The translations under genes were made by a program, and so were the position numbers. Positions 8,233 through 16,516 of a stretch of 64,000 bases of DNA are shown in pieces (position 1 is the first letter of the stretch; the number at the start of each line of letters is the position of its first letter). Where the stretch lies: assembly GCA_020073645.1 (NCBI GenBank), contig JAIQET010000016.1:1-64000 (forward strand), read 5' to 3'. Origin of the DNA: Terriglobia bacterium. GTDB taxonomy: Bacteria > Acidobacteriota > Terriglobia > Terriglobales > Acidobacteriaceae. A model generated the notes under the pieces. The model saw nothing but the letters and a program-made list of their open reading frames with translations, was not told the origin of the DNA and ran no database searches.

Positions 8233-9900
8233 TTACGGCACCAGCTCGCGCTCGGGAGCCGGCGCCGGCGCCGCGACCTTGGCGATCGCGGGGGTGCGTT
8301 TCGGCAGCAGCTCGACAAAGCGCGCTTCCAGCGTCCGCCAGGTGGCGAAGTCGTTGAGCGGCGAGCGCTCGATTGCCGCCAGCGCCACCGCCGCGATGAA
8401 GGGCAGGCTCTGCACCACCAGCACCACCGCGAATATATTGATCTCGCGCACGCTGTTGATGTTGGTGACGTAGAGCGTGACCGCGCCGACGATCAGCAGC
8501 GCCGCCAGCACCGCCTCCCAGAAGGCGTGGAAATCGGCGCTCTTGCGCAAGCCACCCTTGGAGGTGCGCACGAAGGGCAGATGGTCCTTGATCAGGCCGT
8601 GGCTGACCGCGCGCGCCACCGTCCACTGCACCGACATGGCGGCGAACACCGCGCCAAGCAACTGGCCCTTGCCGGCGCGCACGCGCAGCCGGTAGAGCGC
8701 AAGGAAGTGCACGATCGACACCGCGAAGCTGGCGACGATTGGAATCGTGAGGATGCGGTCCGGCACCGCGATGTCGAGGAAGGCGACGACCGGCACCCAG
8801 ACGATATTGAGCAGGGCGACGGCGACGCCGATGCTCTCGGCGCCGAGCCAGTTGAGCCAGCCGAGCGCGAATTCGCGCTTCTGCTCGCGCGTCAGCCGGC
8901 TGGCGCCGGGCAGGAACCGTCGCCAGTGCTTCTTCAGGATCTGGAATCCGCCATAGGCCCAGCGGTGGCGCTGCTTCTTGTAGGCGTCGAAGCTGTCGGG
9001 CAGCAGGCCGTGGCCGTAGCGCCGATTGGTGTAGTGCGCGTGCCAGCCGTGCTCGAGCAGCGTGAGGCCGAGATCGGTGTCCTCGCAAATGGTGTCGCTC
9101 GACCAGCCGCCGGCCTGCTCGAGTGCTGAGCGCCTAATCAGGCACATGGTGCCGTGCACGATGATGGCGTTGGCCTCGTTCCGCTGCACCATGCCGATGT
9201 CGAAGAAGCCGGCATATTCGCCGTTCATGGCGTGGTGCATCAGGCTGCGCGCGCCGTCGCGATGGTCTTGCGGCGCCTGAACGAGGCCGACATGCGGATC
9301 GGCAAATTGCGGCACCAGGTCGCGCAGCCAGTCGGGATGCACGACATAGTCGGCGTCGATCACGGCGATGATCTCGGCATCAGCCGCGGTGTGCACCTGT
9401 GCAAGGCGCAGCGCGCCGGCCTTGAAGCCTTTGAGCTCGTCGATGCGTACGAATTTGAAGCGCTCGCCGAGCGCGCGGCAGTGCTCCTCGACCGGGACCC
9501 AATAGGCCGGATCGGGCGTGTTGTTGATCACCACCACGCATTCGAAGTTCGGGTATTCGAGCCGCGCCACGGCGTCGAGCGTCTGCTTGAGCATTTCCGG
9601 CGGCTCGCGATAGGCCGGAATATGGATCGAGACTTTCGGGGTGTGGCCATCGGGCGCGAGCGGCGGCGCGTCGATCAGCCGCAGCGGCTTGCGGCCGAAG
9701 GCGATAGCCGCGATCTCCTCGATGCGCGCGAGCGCGATCAGGATGAGCGGGATCAGCAGCACGGTGCCGAGCCCGAGCGCGAAGGCGGCGCCCGGCACGA
9801 AATAGTGGCCGTTCCAGTAAGCGAACAAAGTGGCGAACCAGGCGCCGACCACATTGGCACCGGCCGCCAGCAGCACGGCCCAACCGGCTGCGGGTGGGGC
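8233..9900 (-). CDS. NdvB-like family 2 glycosyltransferase, N-terminal part missing
   Basis: A membrane glycosyltransferase 2 of the beta-glucan synthase type. Reading from the upstream end there are two hydrophobic segments (AAGANVVGAWFATLF and LGTVLLIPLILIALA), then KVSIHIPAYREPPEML, the donor site DADYVVHP, QAPQDHRDG, the acceptor motif CEDTDLGL and QRHRWAYGG, followed by several membrane segments near the C terminus. In Bradyrhizobium relatives I recall this module following a GH17 domain in one protein. Here the family similarity stops near 9900, where the plus-strand dnaX remnant and repeat-like sequence begin. The open frame formally runs to 10065, but that part looks foreign. The truncation coincides with the taxon switch. 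Confidence 0.85.
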   Translation of the reverse strand, partial: APPAAGWAVLLAAGANVVGAWFATLFAYWNGHYFVPGAAFALGLGTVLLIPLILIALARIEEIAAIAFGRKPLRLIDAPPLAPDGHTPKVSIHIPAYREPPEMLKQTLDAVARLEYPNFECVVVINNTPDPAYWVPVEEHCRALGERFKFVRIDELKGFKAGALRLAQVHTAADAEIIAVIDADYVVHPDWLRDLVPQFADPHVGLVQAPQDHRDGARSLMHHAMNGEYAGFFDIGMVQRNEANAIIVHGTMCLIRRSALEQAGGWSSDTICEDTDLGLTLLEHGWHAHYTNRRYGHGLLPDSFDAYKKQRHRWAYGGFQILKKHWRRFLPGASRLTREQKREFALGWLNWLGAESIGVAVALLNIVWVPVVAFLDIAVPDRILTIPIVASFAVSIVHFLALYRLRVRAGKGQLLGAVFAAMSVQWTVARAVSHGLIKDHLPFVRTSKGGLRKSADFHAFWEAVLAALLIVGAVTLYVTNINSVREINIFAVVLVVQSLPFIAAVALAAIERSPLNDFATWRTLEARFVELLPKRTPAIAKVAAPAPAPERELVP

Positions 9901-10085
9901 GACTGCCGGCGTCGGGCTGGTCTCTGACCCGCGCACCCGGGTCGGCGACCCGGGCCACACAGTCCCTGCCCGCGGGCCGCACTCAGGCGGACCTTCGCCC
10001 TTGGAGAGCGACCGGGCACGAAAGAGCGCAGCGCCGCCCGATTGGGAAGGATCACGGACGCCCAAAGCAGCTTCCGCCGTGCAGC
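9895..10085. other. Probable junction: alphaproteobacterial to acidobacterial sequence
   Basis: Left of this interval the minus-strand glycosyltransferase is recognisable; right of it the plus-strand dnaX tail is recognisable. Neither gene has its other part in the window. The interval itself translates only to Arg/Gly/Pro/Ser-rich sequence in both directions and looks like intergenic repeat material (cgcgcacccgggtcggcgac and similar). An assembly join is the likeliest cause. Confidence 0.75.
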
Positions 10086-10582
10086 CGAGTGGATTGGGCA
10101 GGAGCGCCGGAACCGCGGGGCTTGGTGAAGAGAGCGGAGTTCAAGTTTTGAGTACTGACAGTGCTGTCGCGGTGGCGACGGAGCCGCCGGAAGTCTCGCG
10201 CGCCGAGCTGCAGGCGCAGGTGATCGAGGCCCTGGAACGGGCGAACTCGCGCACACCGATCGTGGAAGTGGCCCCCGAAGGCGCCGAGTTGGTGATCAAA
10301 GTCGGTATGGCGCAGACCCTGGTGGATGCGGGTTTGGCCTTGAGCGAAGATGCGCGGCAAGGCGCGCTTGCAGCGGCCGTCAGAGCGTTGGGACGCCCGG
10401 TGAAGCTGCGGGTTGTCGGGGTCGCCGGCAATGGCGGCAAAGCGGCAGCGGCCGGCGCGGCGCGCCCGGCGAATGGTCCGGGAGCGCGCAACCGTGCTGC
10501 CGATGACCCGGTGGTGCGGCGAGTGCAGGAAAAATTCAGCGCGCAGATACGAACCGTGATTGATCACCGGGAAAAGCGGTAA
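10085..10582 (+). pseudogene. dnaX: dnaX 3' fragment (DNA polymerase III gamma/tau C-terminal part)
   Basis: Only the C-terminal end of the clamp-loader gamma/tau subunit is present. The readable part is RAELQAQVIEALERANSRTP, an alpha/beta stretch ending VVGVAG, then DDPVVRRVQEKFSAQIRTVI and a charged tail. This end pattern, followed directly by ybaB and recR, is the usual dnaX-ybaB-recR order. The ATPase and zinc modules (several hundred residues) are missing because the sequence switches to another genome near 9.9-10.08 kb. The fragment is assigned mainly by context and its end motif, so the name is likely but not certain. Confidence 0.7.
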
Positions 10583-10663
10583 GACAGTACCGAGTACTGA
10601 GTACCTAGTACCGAGTTGTTTTGCTCCGTACTCACGCTCAGTACTCAGTACTAGGTACTCGCT
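10583..10663. repeat. Word hairpin with GTACTGA/GTACTAG units
   Basis: The dnaX-ybaB gap is built from repeats of gtactgagtac and gtacctagtac. A perfect 13-bp inverted pair lies at 10599-10611 and 10648-10660 with further partial pairs around it. The same word also occurs near 10146 inside the dnaX fragment (gagtactgac). Confidence 0.85.
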
Positions 10664-10975
10664 ATGGGCGGATTCAATCCAAAGCAGCTTCAAGAACTGA
10701 TGTCGCAGGCCAAGCGGCAATACGACGACCTGCAGCGCAAGATGCAGGAGATCGTGGTGGAAGCCTCGTCGGGCGGCGGGTCGGTAACCGTGAAAATGAA
10801 CGGGCAGAAGCAGGTGCTGTCCATCACGATGGATCCGGAAACGGTGAAGTCGGGTGACATCGAGATGCTCCAGGACCTGGTGACGGCGGCGGTGAATGCG
10901 GCGGTGCATAAGGTGGACGAGCAGATGCAATCGACCGTCGGCGGCATGCTGGGCGGGATGGGAATGCCATTTTGA
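10664..10975 (+). CDS. ybaB: YbaB/EbfC nucleoid-associated protein
   Basis: A 103-residue DNA-binding protein of the YbaB/EbfC family, a small dimeric nucleoid factor. Typical features are the N-terminal helix MGGFNPKQLQELMSQAKRQY, the VEASSGGGSVTVKMNGQKQV core, the conserved DPE near residue 57, and the Gly/Met-rich end GGMLGGMGMPF. It sits between the dnaX end and recR, the usual three-gene recombination/replication cluster. Start and stop are unambiguous. Confidence 0.95.
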   Translation: MGGFNPKQLQELMSQAKRQYDDLQRKMQEIVVEASSGGGSVTVKMNGQKQVLSITMDPETVKSGDIEMLQDLVTAAVNAAVHKVDEQMQSTVGGMLGGMGMPF

Positions 10976-11093
10976 TTTGGTAATTTGGTAATCGGGTAAT
11001 TTGGTAATTTTCAACGAGTGCCCGCTGTGTTCGAGTGCCGTGCCGAATTCCAGATTAAGAAATTACCAAATCACGAAATTACGAAATTACCAA
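10976..11093. repeat. Word hairpin with TAATTTGG units
   Basis: The ybaB-recR gap carries ggtaatttggtaat-type repeats on the left and their complement aaattaccaaat on the right. A perfect 12-bp pair lies at 10999-11010 and 11060-11071, and further copies flank it (right copies end directly at the recR start). The loop is the unrelated sequence 11011-11055. Confidence 0.85.
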
Positions 11094-11693
11094 ATGTCTA
11101 AGTTTGCCGAGCCGATGGCTCGCCTGATTGACGAGCTGAAGAAGCTGCCGGGAATCGGCGCCAAGAGCGCGCAACGGCTGGCCTTCCATATTCTGCGCTC
11201 CAGCGACGACGATGCCGAGGCGCTGGCCGCCGCGGTTCGCGACATCAAGGCCCACCTGCGTCTGTGCTCGGTCTGCAACAACATCACCGATATTGATCCC
11301 TGCTCCTACTGCAGCAGCGCGACGCGCAACCGGCGCCTGGTGTGCGTGGTCGAAGAACCGACTAACATCGCGGCCGTCGAGAAGACGCGGCAATACAACG
11401 GCGTCTACCACGTGCTGCACGGGTCCCTCTCACCGCTGCACGGAGTCGGGCCGGAGCACCTGCGGATATCGAACCTGGTGCGGCGCATAGATGCCGGCGA
11501 GGTGGACGAAGTCATCCTGGCAACCAACCCGACGGTGGAAGGCGAGGCCACGGCGGTGTACCTGTCGCAGCAAATCCGGCGGCCGGGAGTCAAGGTCACC
11601 AGAATCGCCACCGGAATTCCCGCCGGCAGCGACATCGAGTACGCCGATGAGGTCACCATGCTGAAGTCGATAGAGGGGCGGCGGGAAATGTGA
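11094..11693 (+). CDS. recR: Recombination mediator RecR
   Basis: RecR works with RecO and RecF to load RecA at gapped DNA. The 199-residue protein shows the helix-hairpin-helix [20 protein letters not shown] near residue 14, the zinc knuckle [16 protein letters not shown] near 57, and a Toprim domain with [14 protein letters not shown] and [15 protein letters not shown] 11094 is the family start ([20 protein letters not shown]); the upstream extension is repeat-derived. The right arm of the preceding word hairpin reaches the start codon, so it could affect translation. Confidence 0.97.
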   Translation: MSKFAEPMARLIDELKKLPGIGAKSAQRLAFHILRSSDDDAEALAAAVRDIKAHLRLCSVCNNITDIDPCSYCSSATRNRRLVCVVEEPTNIAAVEKTRQYNGVYHVLHGSLSPLHGVGPEHLRISNLVRRIDAGEVDEVILATNPTVEGEATAVYLSQQIRRPGVKVTRIATGIPAGSDIEYADEVTMLKSIEGRREM

Positions 11694-11698
11694 GGAGA

Positions 11699-11765
11699 AG
11701 GTTCTAGGTTTTAGGTTTTAGGCTTTAGGCTTTAGGTTTTAGGATTCGGGCTTCAGGCGCGGGAC
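11699..11765. repeat. Tandem TTTTAGG/TTTAGGC words after recR
   Basis: Seven or so imperfect copies of a 7-base word (ttttagg, tttaggc) follow the recR stop. Only a weak complement (cctaagcc near 11785) is seen, so this is a one-armed version of the gap words found elsewhere. Confidence 0.7.
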
Positions 11766-11917
11766 ATTCGGGCGGCAGACCGGCCTAAGCCTTTCCGTTG
11801 CGTGTGCAACAAATGTGCCACTTCCCGGCACCGGTTGCCTTCTTGCTCCACGTTATTAGATCGTACTGCTGTTTAGTTTCTATCACTTATATCTGTCTCC
11901 TAATGTATTTCATCAAT

Positions 11918-11946
11918 TTCAGACTGGTATGCCGTTTGCATATAGA
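11918..11946 (+). promoter_or_regulatory. Candidate promoter of the 11.95 kb RNA
   Basis: TTCAGA (11918-11923), a 17-base spacer and TATAGA (11941-11946) sit in an AT-rich stretch (about 11840-11946) that contrasts with the surrounding GC-rich sequence. The predicted start falls just before the first hairpin at 11952. Confidence 0.45.
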
Positions 11947-11951
11947 CCACA

Positions 11952-12111
11952 CCAGCCTGCTCGAAACACGAGCGGGAAGCAATTTTCGACGGGCTGGCGA
12001 GCCGGCCGAACCGAGACCATCGGTGCTCTCCGCCCCTGCCGCCGTGGCTGTAAACGCAGCCCAGCGGCCAAGAGGGAAAACCGGGCGAACCAGTCCGGTT
12101 TTTCTTTTTTT
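11952..12111 (+). ncRNA. Candidate structured RNA with four hairpins and a terminator
   Basis: Four consecutive hairpins read on the plus strand. First, CCAGCC 11952-11957 with GGCTGG 11992-11997 enclosing GCTCG/CGAGC at 11959-11973. Second, GAGC 11999-12002 with GCTC 12025-12028 enclosing CCGA/TCGG at 12011-12023. Third, GCCGC 12038-12042 with GCGGC 12064-12068 enclosing GGCTG/CAGCC at 12046-12061. Fourth, an 8-bp terminator stem with a T-run to 12111. No plus-strand gene follows for over 600 bases, so an independent small RNA is more likely than a riboswitch. I could not match it to a known family; acidobacterial motifs such as Acido-1 should be compared. Confidence 0.55.
12077..12111 (+). 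terminator. Intrinsic terminator
   Basis: AAAACCGG (12077-12084) pairs with CCGGTTTT (12095-12102) around a 10-base loop, and the T-rich run tttttcttttttt extends to 12111. It ends the candidate RNA and is oriented plus. Confidence 0.8.
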
Positions 12112-12154
12112 GGCAAGCCAGTTTTTCGGGTTATCAGTTCTTCCGGAGAGCGGT

Positions 12155-12526
12155 TTACCCGCGCAATTTCGCCAGCAGATCCTGGGGATGGACGGGCTTG
12201 GCCAGGATCTCGAATTCGTGTCCCTGGGCGCGCGCGCTCTCCAGCAGGTCGGCCGTGGCCGCCTGACCGGAAAACAACAGGATCTTGCATTCCGGCAGGA
12301 ACCTGCGGATGTTGATGGCGGCCTCGATGCCGTTCATGTCGGGCATGATGACATCGCTGATGATCAGGTCGGGCCTGACAATGCGGGCGCGCTCGACGGC
12401 CGCTGTCCCGGTATAAACGGCGGAAGCATCGAAGCCATGCTGGTTGAGAATGATCGCCAGGGTATCGGCGATGACGCGTTCGTCGTCCACCACCAGCACC
12501 TTGGGCTTGGCCGTCTTAACAGTCAT
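12155..12526 (-). CDS. Single-domain response regulator
   Basis: A 123-residue stand-alone receiver domain. It has the acidic pair VVDDE near residue 13, the phosphoacceptor Asp in LIISDVIMPDMNG near 56, the conserved Ser in LLFSGQA and the Lys in ILAKPVHP near 111. There is no output domain, so it passes a signal to another protein. It is divergent from the FHA/GAF/SpoIIE phosphatase, which may be its partner, but no histidine kinase lies beside it. The start ATG at 12526 is clear. Confidence 0.92.
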   Translation of the reverse strand: MTVKTAKPKVLVVDDERVIADTLAIILNQHGFDASAVYTGTAAVERARIVRPDLIISDVIMPDMNGIEAAINIRRFLPECKILLFSGQAATADLLESARAQGHEFEILAKPVHPQDLLAKLRG

Positions 12527-12743
12527 GCGAGCTGCTGCCTCTCAACCGGATCGCTTTCTCGGCCCATACGACAGGCAGGGCGCCGTAGTAACTGCAAACG
12601 CCAATTATAACAACCGGCGCGGGAGATGGCGCAGGCTGAGGGTTGCAAGCGCGCTCCGAACGAAGTAGGCTTCTGGAAACTGCAGCCAGTCCCGGCTGCC
12701 GCGTGCGCGGCCGCCGGTCTCGAAGGAATCGGGAGCTTCCGCC

Positions 12744-14438
12744 ATGTCCGTGCTGTCGGCCACCTCGCTCGTTCCATCTGCCGTGCCCTCACCCGTGTTG
12801 CTCTACGTCGAAGGGGCGGAGCAGCGCAATATCGTGCTGGAGCGGCTGCCGTTTGCCATTGGCCGGAAGACCGGCAAGGACCTGGTCATCCCGGACTCGC
12901 GGGTGTCGCGCGACCACGCGCAGATCCTCTGCGAAAACGGCGCGTACTACATCGTGGACCAGAACAGCCGGCACGGCACGTTCGTGAACGGCATTCGCCG
13001 CGAGCGCCACAAGCTGGAAGCCAACGACCGCATTGATTTCGGCGCGCGCGATGCCGCCTACGTGGTTTTCAATCCGGACAAGCCGCATACCAGCTCGGCG
13101 GCGGAGTTCCTGAGCCAGATTTCCATGATGCCGGTGAGCACCGGCAGTTCCGACCTGGAAAAGCTCCGCCTGGTCCTGGAAGCGGCCCGCAAGCTGAACA
13201 CCACCGGCGTGCTCTCCGATGTGCTGATGTCGCTGCTGGATTCCACGCTCAAGCTCACCAAGGCGGAGCGCGGCTACGTCTTTCTCCGAGGCGCCGATGG
13301 CGCCATGCGGCTGGCCGCGGGACGCAACGCCAAGGGCGAGCAGTTGCTGGATGACAGCACGATTTCCAAGTCCATCCTGGAAGAGGCGGCCAGCGCGGCT
13401 TCGGAATTCATGGTGAGCGACACCAGTTCGTCCAGCGATCTGGCGGGACGAAACAGCATCATCGCCTACGATCTGCGGACCGTGATCGCCATCCCGTTGC
13501 GGCGCACGCAAACCCAGTTCGCGGAAAAATCCACGACCGATGACGGCCAGCCGCAGGTGCGCGGCGTGCTCTACATGGACAGCCGCTTCGCCTCGCGCGA
13601 CATTTCCGCCGTCAGTCACGATATCCTGCGGGCGATCGCGACGGAAGCGGCGGCGCTGGTGGAAAACGCGCATCTGGTACAAGCGGAGGAAGCATCGCGC
13701 CGTTACCAGCAGGAACTGAACATCGCCGCCAACATCCAGCAGCGGTTGATGACCGTCTCCATTCCCGACGTGCCGTTCGCCTCCATCCGCGCCACCAACC
13801 TGGCTTGCAAGGACGTTGGAGGAGACTTTTTCGACGTGGTGATGACCGACGAGGGCCTGGCGGTGCTGGTGGCCGACGTATCCGGAAAAGGAATTTCCGC
13901 AGCGCTGCTGGCCTCGATCCTGCAGGGCATGATCTATTCGCAACTGATCGCCAATATGCCGCTGGACGAAATCGTCAGCACCGCCAACGCGTTTCTCTGC
14001 CGCAAGGTGATGGGGCAGAAATACGCTACCCTGCTGCTTTCGCGCCTCAAACCCGATGGCGAGCTGGAATACGTGAACTGTGGGCATGTGCCGCCGGTGC
14101 TGGTGGCGGGAGGAAAGATCGAACGGCCCCGGCAGTCGAGCAACGTACCCGTGGGCCTGCTGGCCGGGGCGGAGTTTGAGTGCGCCAAAATCAAGCTGCC
14201 GCCGGGCGGGCGCTTCGTCATGGTCACCGACGGGGTCACGGAGGCGGAAGACGCCAGCGGCGAGTTCTACGGCGACGACCGCCTGGAACAATCCGCCAAT
14301 TGCGACACGCCCTACGAAAGCATCTTTTCCAGCGTGAAGACATTCTGCGGCAACACGCCGCTGAACGACGACTGCACCATTCTGGAGTTGCTCTACAAGC
14401 GGTCTGAACCGTCTGGCGCATCGTCGGTGGACCAGTAA
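12744..14438 (+). CDS. FHA-GAF-SpoIIE serine phosphatase
   Basis: A 564-residue signalling protein. Residues about 15-110 form an FHA domain that binds phosphothreonine (LPFAIGRKTGKDLVIPD, then SRVSRDHAQI and NSRHGTFVNG). Residues about 145-315 look like a GAF sensor. Residues about 325-550 form a SpoIIE/PP2C phosphatase, shown by LNIAANIQQRLM, CKDVGGDFFDVV with metal-binding Asp, LVADVSGKGISAALLAS, CGHVPPVLV and MVTDGVTEAED. No membrane segment is seen, so it is cytosolic. It is probably a partner-switching regulator acting on an anti-sigma-factor antagonist, but no such gene is adjacent. It is divergent from the response regulator. Confidence 0.93.
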   Translation: MSVLSATSLVPSAVPSPVLLYVEGAEQRNIVLERLPFAIGRKTGKDLVIPDSRVSRDHAQILCENGAYYIVDQNSRHGTFVNGIRRERHKLEANDRIDFGARDAAYVVFNPDKPHTSSAAEFLSQISMMPVSTGSSDLEKLRLVLEAARKLNTTGVLSDVLMSLLDSTLKLTKAERGYVFLRGADGAMRLAAGRNAKGEQLLDDSTISKSILEEAASAASEFMVSDTSSSSDLAGRNSIIAYDLRTVIAIPLRRTQTQFAEKSTTDDGQPQVRGVLYMDSRFASRDISAVSHDILRAIATEAAALVENAHLVQAEEASRRYQQELNIAANIQQRLMTVSIPDVPFASIRATNLACKDVGGDFFDVVMTDEGLAVLVADVSGKGISAALLASILQGMIYSQLIANMPLDEIVSTANAFLCRKVMGQKYATLLLSRLKPDGELEYVNCGHVPPVLVAGGKIERPRQSSNVPVGLLAGAEFECAKIKLPPGGRFVMVTDGVTEAEDASGEFYGDDRLEQSANCDTPYESIFSSVKTFCGNTPLNDDCTILELLYKRSEPSGASSVDQ

Positions 14439-14535
14439 CCCGGGTTTCCGGTTCTCGCCATCGTTCCTGCCGAATAGCGAGCGGCCGGATGACCGATAGA
14501 CCGATCCGCCACAGACCGATTATTCTGGCGAACGC

Positions 14536-15933
14536 ATGCCGTCCGCGTCTGAGCTGTGCACGTTGACGCTCACCGAAGCCGCCGCGCTGGTGGCTGACAA
14601 GGCGGTCTCTCCCGTCGACCTCACGCAAGCTTGCCTGGAGCGCACTGAGCGGCTCAATCCCGCGCTCAACGCATTTATCACGGTTACGCGCGACAGCGCG
14701 CTGGAGCAGGCGCGACTTGCCGAGCGCGAGATTGCGAACGGACGCTACCGCGGGCCGCTGCACGGAATTCCGGTCGCCCTGAAGGACCTGATTGATACCG
14801 CGGGAGCGCGCACCACCGCCGCCAGCGCGCTTTTTCAGGAGCGCGTGCCGGCGGAGGATGCGGCCGTGGTGCGGCGCTTGAAGGTCGAAGGCGCCGTGCT
14901 GCTCGGCAAGACCAACCTCCACGAATTCGCGTACGGCGGCAGCGGCGTGGTCAGCTACTACGGTGCGGCCCGCAATCCATGGGCGCGGGCGCACATCACC
15001 GGCGGATCTTCGTCAGGATCCGCAGCGGCGGTGGCGGCGGGAATGTGCTTCGCCGCTTTGGGCAGCGATACCGCCGGTTCCATTCGCCTGCCTGCCGCGT
15101 GCTGCGGGATCGTGGGAATGAAACCGACCTACGGGCTGGTGAGCGCGCGCGGGGTGGTTCCGCTGTCGTGGTCGTACGACCACGTGGGTCCGATGACACG
15201 CAGGGTGCGCGATGCGGCGCTCGTCCTGCAGGCCATCGCCGGTTACGATGCCGGTGACAGCACCAGCCGCGAGTTGCCGGCCAGCGATTACGGCGAAGGG
15301 TTGGAACAGGACACGCACCGGCTGCGCCTCGGGATCGTGCGGCAGTTTTTCTTCGATGACCTGGACCCGGAAGTCGCGGCCGCCATCAACAACGCGCTCC
15401 AGGTGTTGGAAACGCTCACCAGCGGCCTGAGCGACGCCAGCATGCCCATTGATACCGACCGGACGGTGCAGGCGGCGGAGGCGTACGCCTACCACGCACA
15501 ATTTCTCGCTGAGCGCGCCGGGCTTTACCAGCCGGAAACGCTACGGCGCATCCAGCGCGGCGAATCGGTTGCGGCCAGGGAATACATCCTGAAGCGGATC
15601 GAATTGGACCATCTGCGCCGCGCCGCCGCGGACCTGTTCGCCGATTACGATCTGCTGATCACGCCCACGTCGCCGGTGACTGCCCCGGCGCTGGCGGAAC
15701 TGCAGGCGAATCCGGACGACTTGCGACGCCGCGAACTGATCTTGCTGCGCAACACGCGGCCCTTCAATGTGCTCGGGCTGCCGGCGGTTTCGGTGCCGTG
15801 CGGATTCACCCGCGGCGGGCTGCCCATCGGGTTGCAGATTGCCGGCGCGCCCGGCGACGATGCCCGCGTCCTGCAACTGGCGCATGCCTACGAGCGGGCA
15901 ACGGAATGGCACAAGAGAATTTGTAATTGGTAA
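14536..15933 (+). CDS. Amidase signature enzyme (GatA-like)
   Basis: A 465-residue amidase. The catalytic Lys83 lies in PVALKDLIDTAG, the cis-Ser in GGSSSGSAAAV near 158 and the nucleophile Ser182 in GSDTAGSIRLPAA; most relatives have GSDTGGS, so Ala180 is a mild variation. The set fits GatA, which makes Gln-tRNA by transamidation, or a free amidase; no gatB or gatC is adjacent, so the free-enzyme reading is favoured. The last residues (RICNW) and the stop lie inside the word repeat that fills the next gap, so the C-terminal end has been rewritten by it. Confidence 0.88.
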   Translation: MPSASELCTLTLTEAAALVADKAVSPVDLTQACLERTERLNPALNAFITVTRDSALEQARLAEREIANGRYRGPLHGIPVALKDLIDTAGARTTAASALFQERVPAEDAAVVRRLKVEGAVLLGKTNLHEFAYGGSGVVSYYGAARNPWARAHITGGSSSGSAAAVAAGMCFAALGSDTAGSIRLPAACCGIVGMKPTYGLVSARGVVPLSWSYDHVGPMTRRVRDAALVLQAIAGYDAGDSTSRELPASDYGEGLEQDTHRLRLGIVRQFFFDDLDPEVAAAINNALQVLETLTSGLSDASMPIDTDRTVQAAEAYAYHAQFLAERAGLYQPETLRRIQRGESVAAREYILKRIELDHLRRAAADLFADYDLLITPTSPVTAPALAELQANPDDLRRRELILLRNTRPFNVLGLPAVSVPCGFTRGGLPIGLQIAGAPGDDARVLQLAHAYERATEWHKRICNW

Positions 15934-16022
15934 TTTGTAATTGGCAATTTGGTTCGGGGCGCAACCTGGCGCGAACTTGCGGTCGCAATTGCAAATTACC
16001 AATTTCAAATTACAAATTGCCG
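15917..16022. repeat. Word hairpin with AATTTGTAATTGG units
   Basis: Left arm 15917-15951 repeats aatttgtaattggtaattt; right arm 15986-16021 carries its complement. A perfect 12-bp pair lies at 15925-15936 and 15993-16004. The left arm overlaps the amidase stop and the right arm ends 9 bases before the next start codon. Confidence 0.85.
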
Positions 16023-16030
16023 AGGTTCTC

Positions 16031-16516
16031 ATGCTCACCTTCGATTCGGTCAAGATGGACTTCCCTTCCGACACGAACATCATCATCGGCCAGTCCCACT
16101 TCATCAAGACGGTCGAGGATGTTTACGAAGCGATCGCGACCACGGTCCCACAGGCAAAATTTGGGCTGGCGTTCAACGAAAGCTCCGGCCCGTGCCTGAC
16201 GCGCTCCGAAGGCAACGACGATGAACTGCGCAGCGCGGCCATCCGCAACGCGCAGTTGCTTGCCGCCGGACACGTGTTCGTGGTGCTGATCCGCAACGCG
16301 TTTCCGATTAACGTGCTCAACGCCGTGCGGCAGGTGCCCGAGGTGTGCAACATTTTCTGCGCGACCGCCAACCCGGTCGAGGTGGTGGTGGCGCGCGGCG
16401 AGCAGGGCGGCGGCATCATGGGCGTGATTGACGGCAGCGCGCCCCAGGGCGTCGAAGGCCCCGACGACGTGATTGCGCGGCACTCGTTTCTGCGCAAGAT
16501 TGGGTACAAGCGGTAG
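16031..16516 (+). CDS. Adenosine-specific kinase family protein (PF04008)
   Basis: A 161-residue protein of the PF04008 family, whose archaeal member was described as an adenosine-specific kinase. Recognisable stretches are DFPSDTNIIIGQSHFIKTVED, FGLAFNESSGPCLTRSEGND, NAFPINVLNAVRQVPEV, NIFCATANPVEVVVA and GGGIMGVIDGSAPQGVE. The start at ATG 16031 follows the word hairpin; upstream residues of the longer frame come from that repeat. It sits after the amidase in the same direction. The biochemical role is based on the family name alone and is not well established in bacteria. Confidence 0.85.
   Translation: MLTFDSVKMDFPSDTNIIIGQSHFIKTVEDVYEAIATTVPQAKFGLAFNESSGPCLTRSEGNDDELRSAAIRNAQLLAAGHVFVVLIRNAFPINVLNAVRQVPEVCNIFCATANPVEVVVARGEQGGGIMGVIDGSAPQGVEGPDDVIARHSFLRKIGYKR

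Noticed and set aside
10976-11093. CRISPR-like or microsatellite array in the word-repeat gaps
   Set aside because: Words are imperfect, spacers are absent and the copies are arranged as two inverted arms.
11798-12610. 270-codon plus-strand frame over the RNA candidate
   Set aside because: It runs through four hairpins, a terminator and the antisense of the response regulator; its translation has no family pattern.
12789-14291. 500-codon frame antisense to the SpoIIE phosphatase
   Set aside because: His/Arg/Gln-rich shadow of a well-supported gene.
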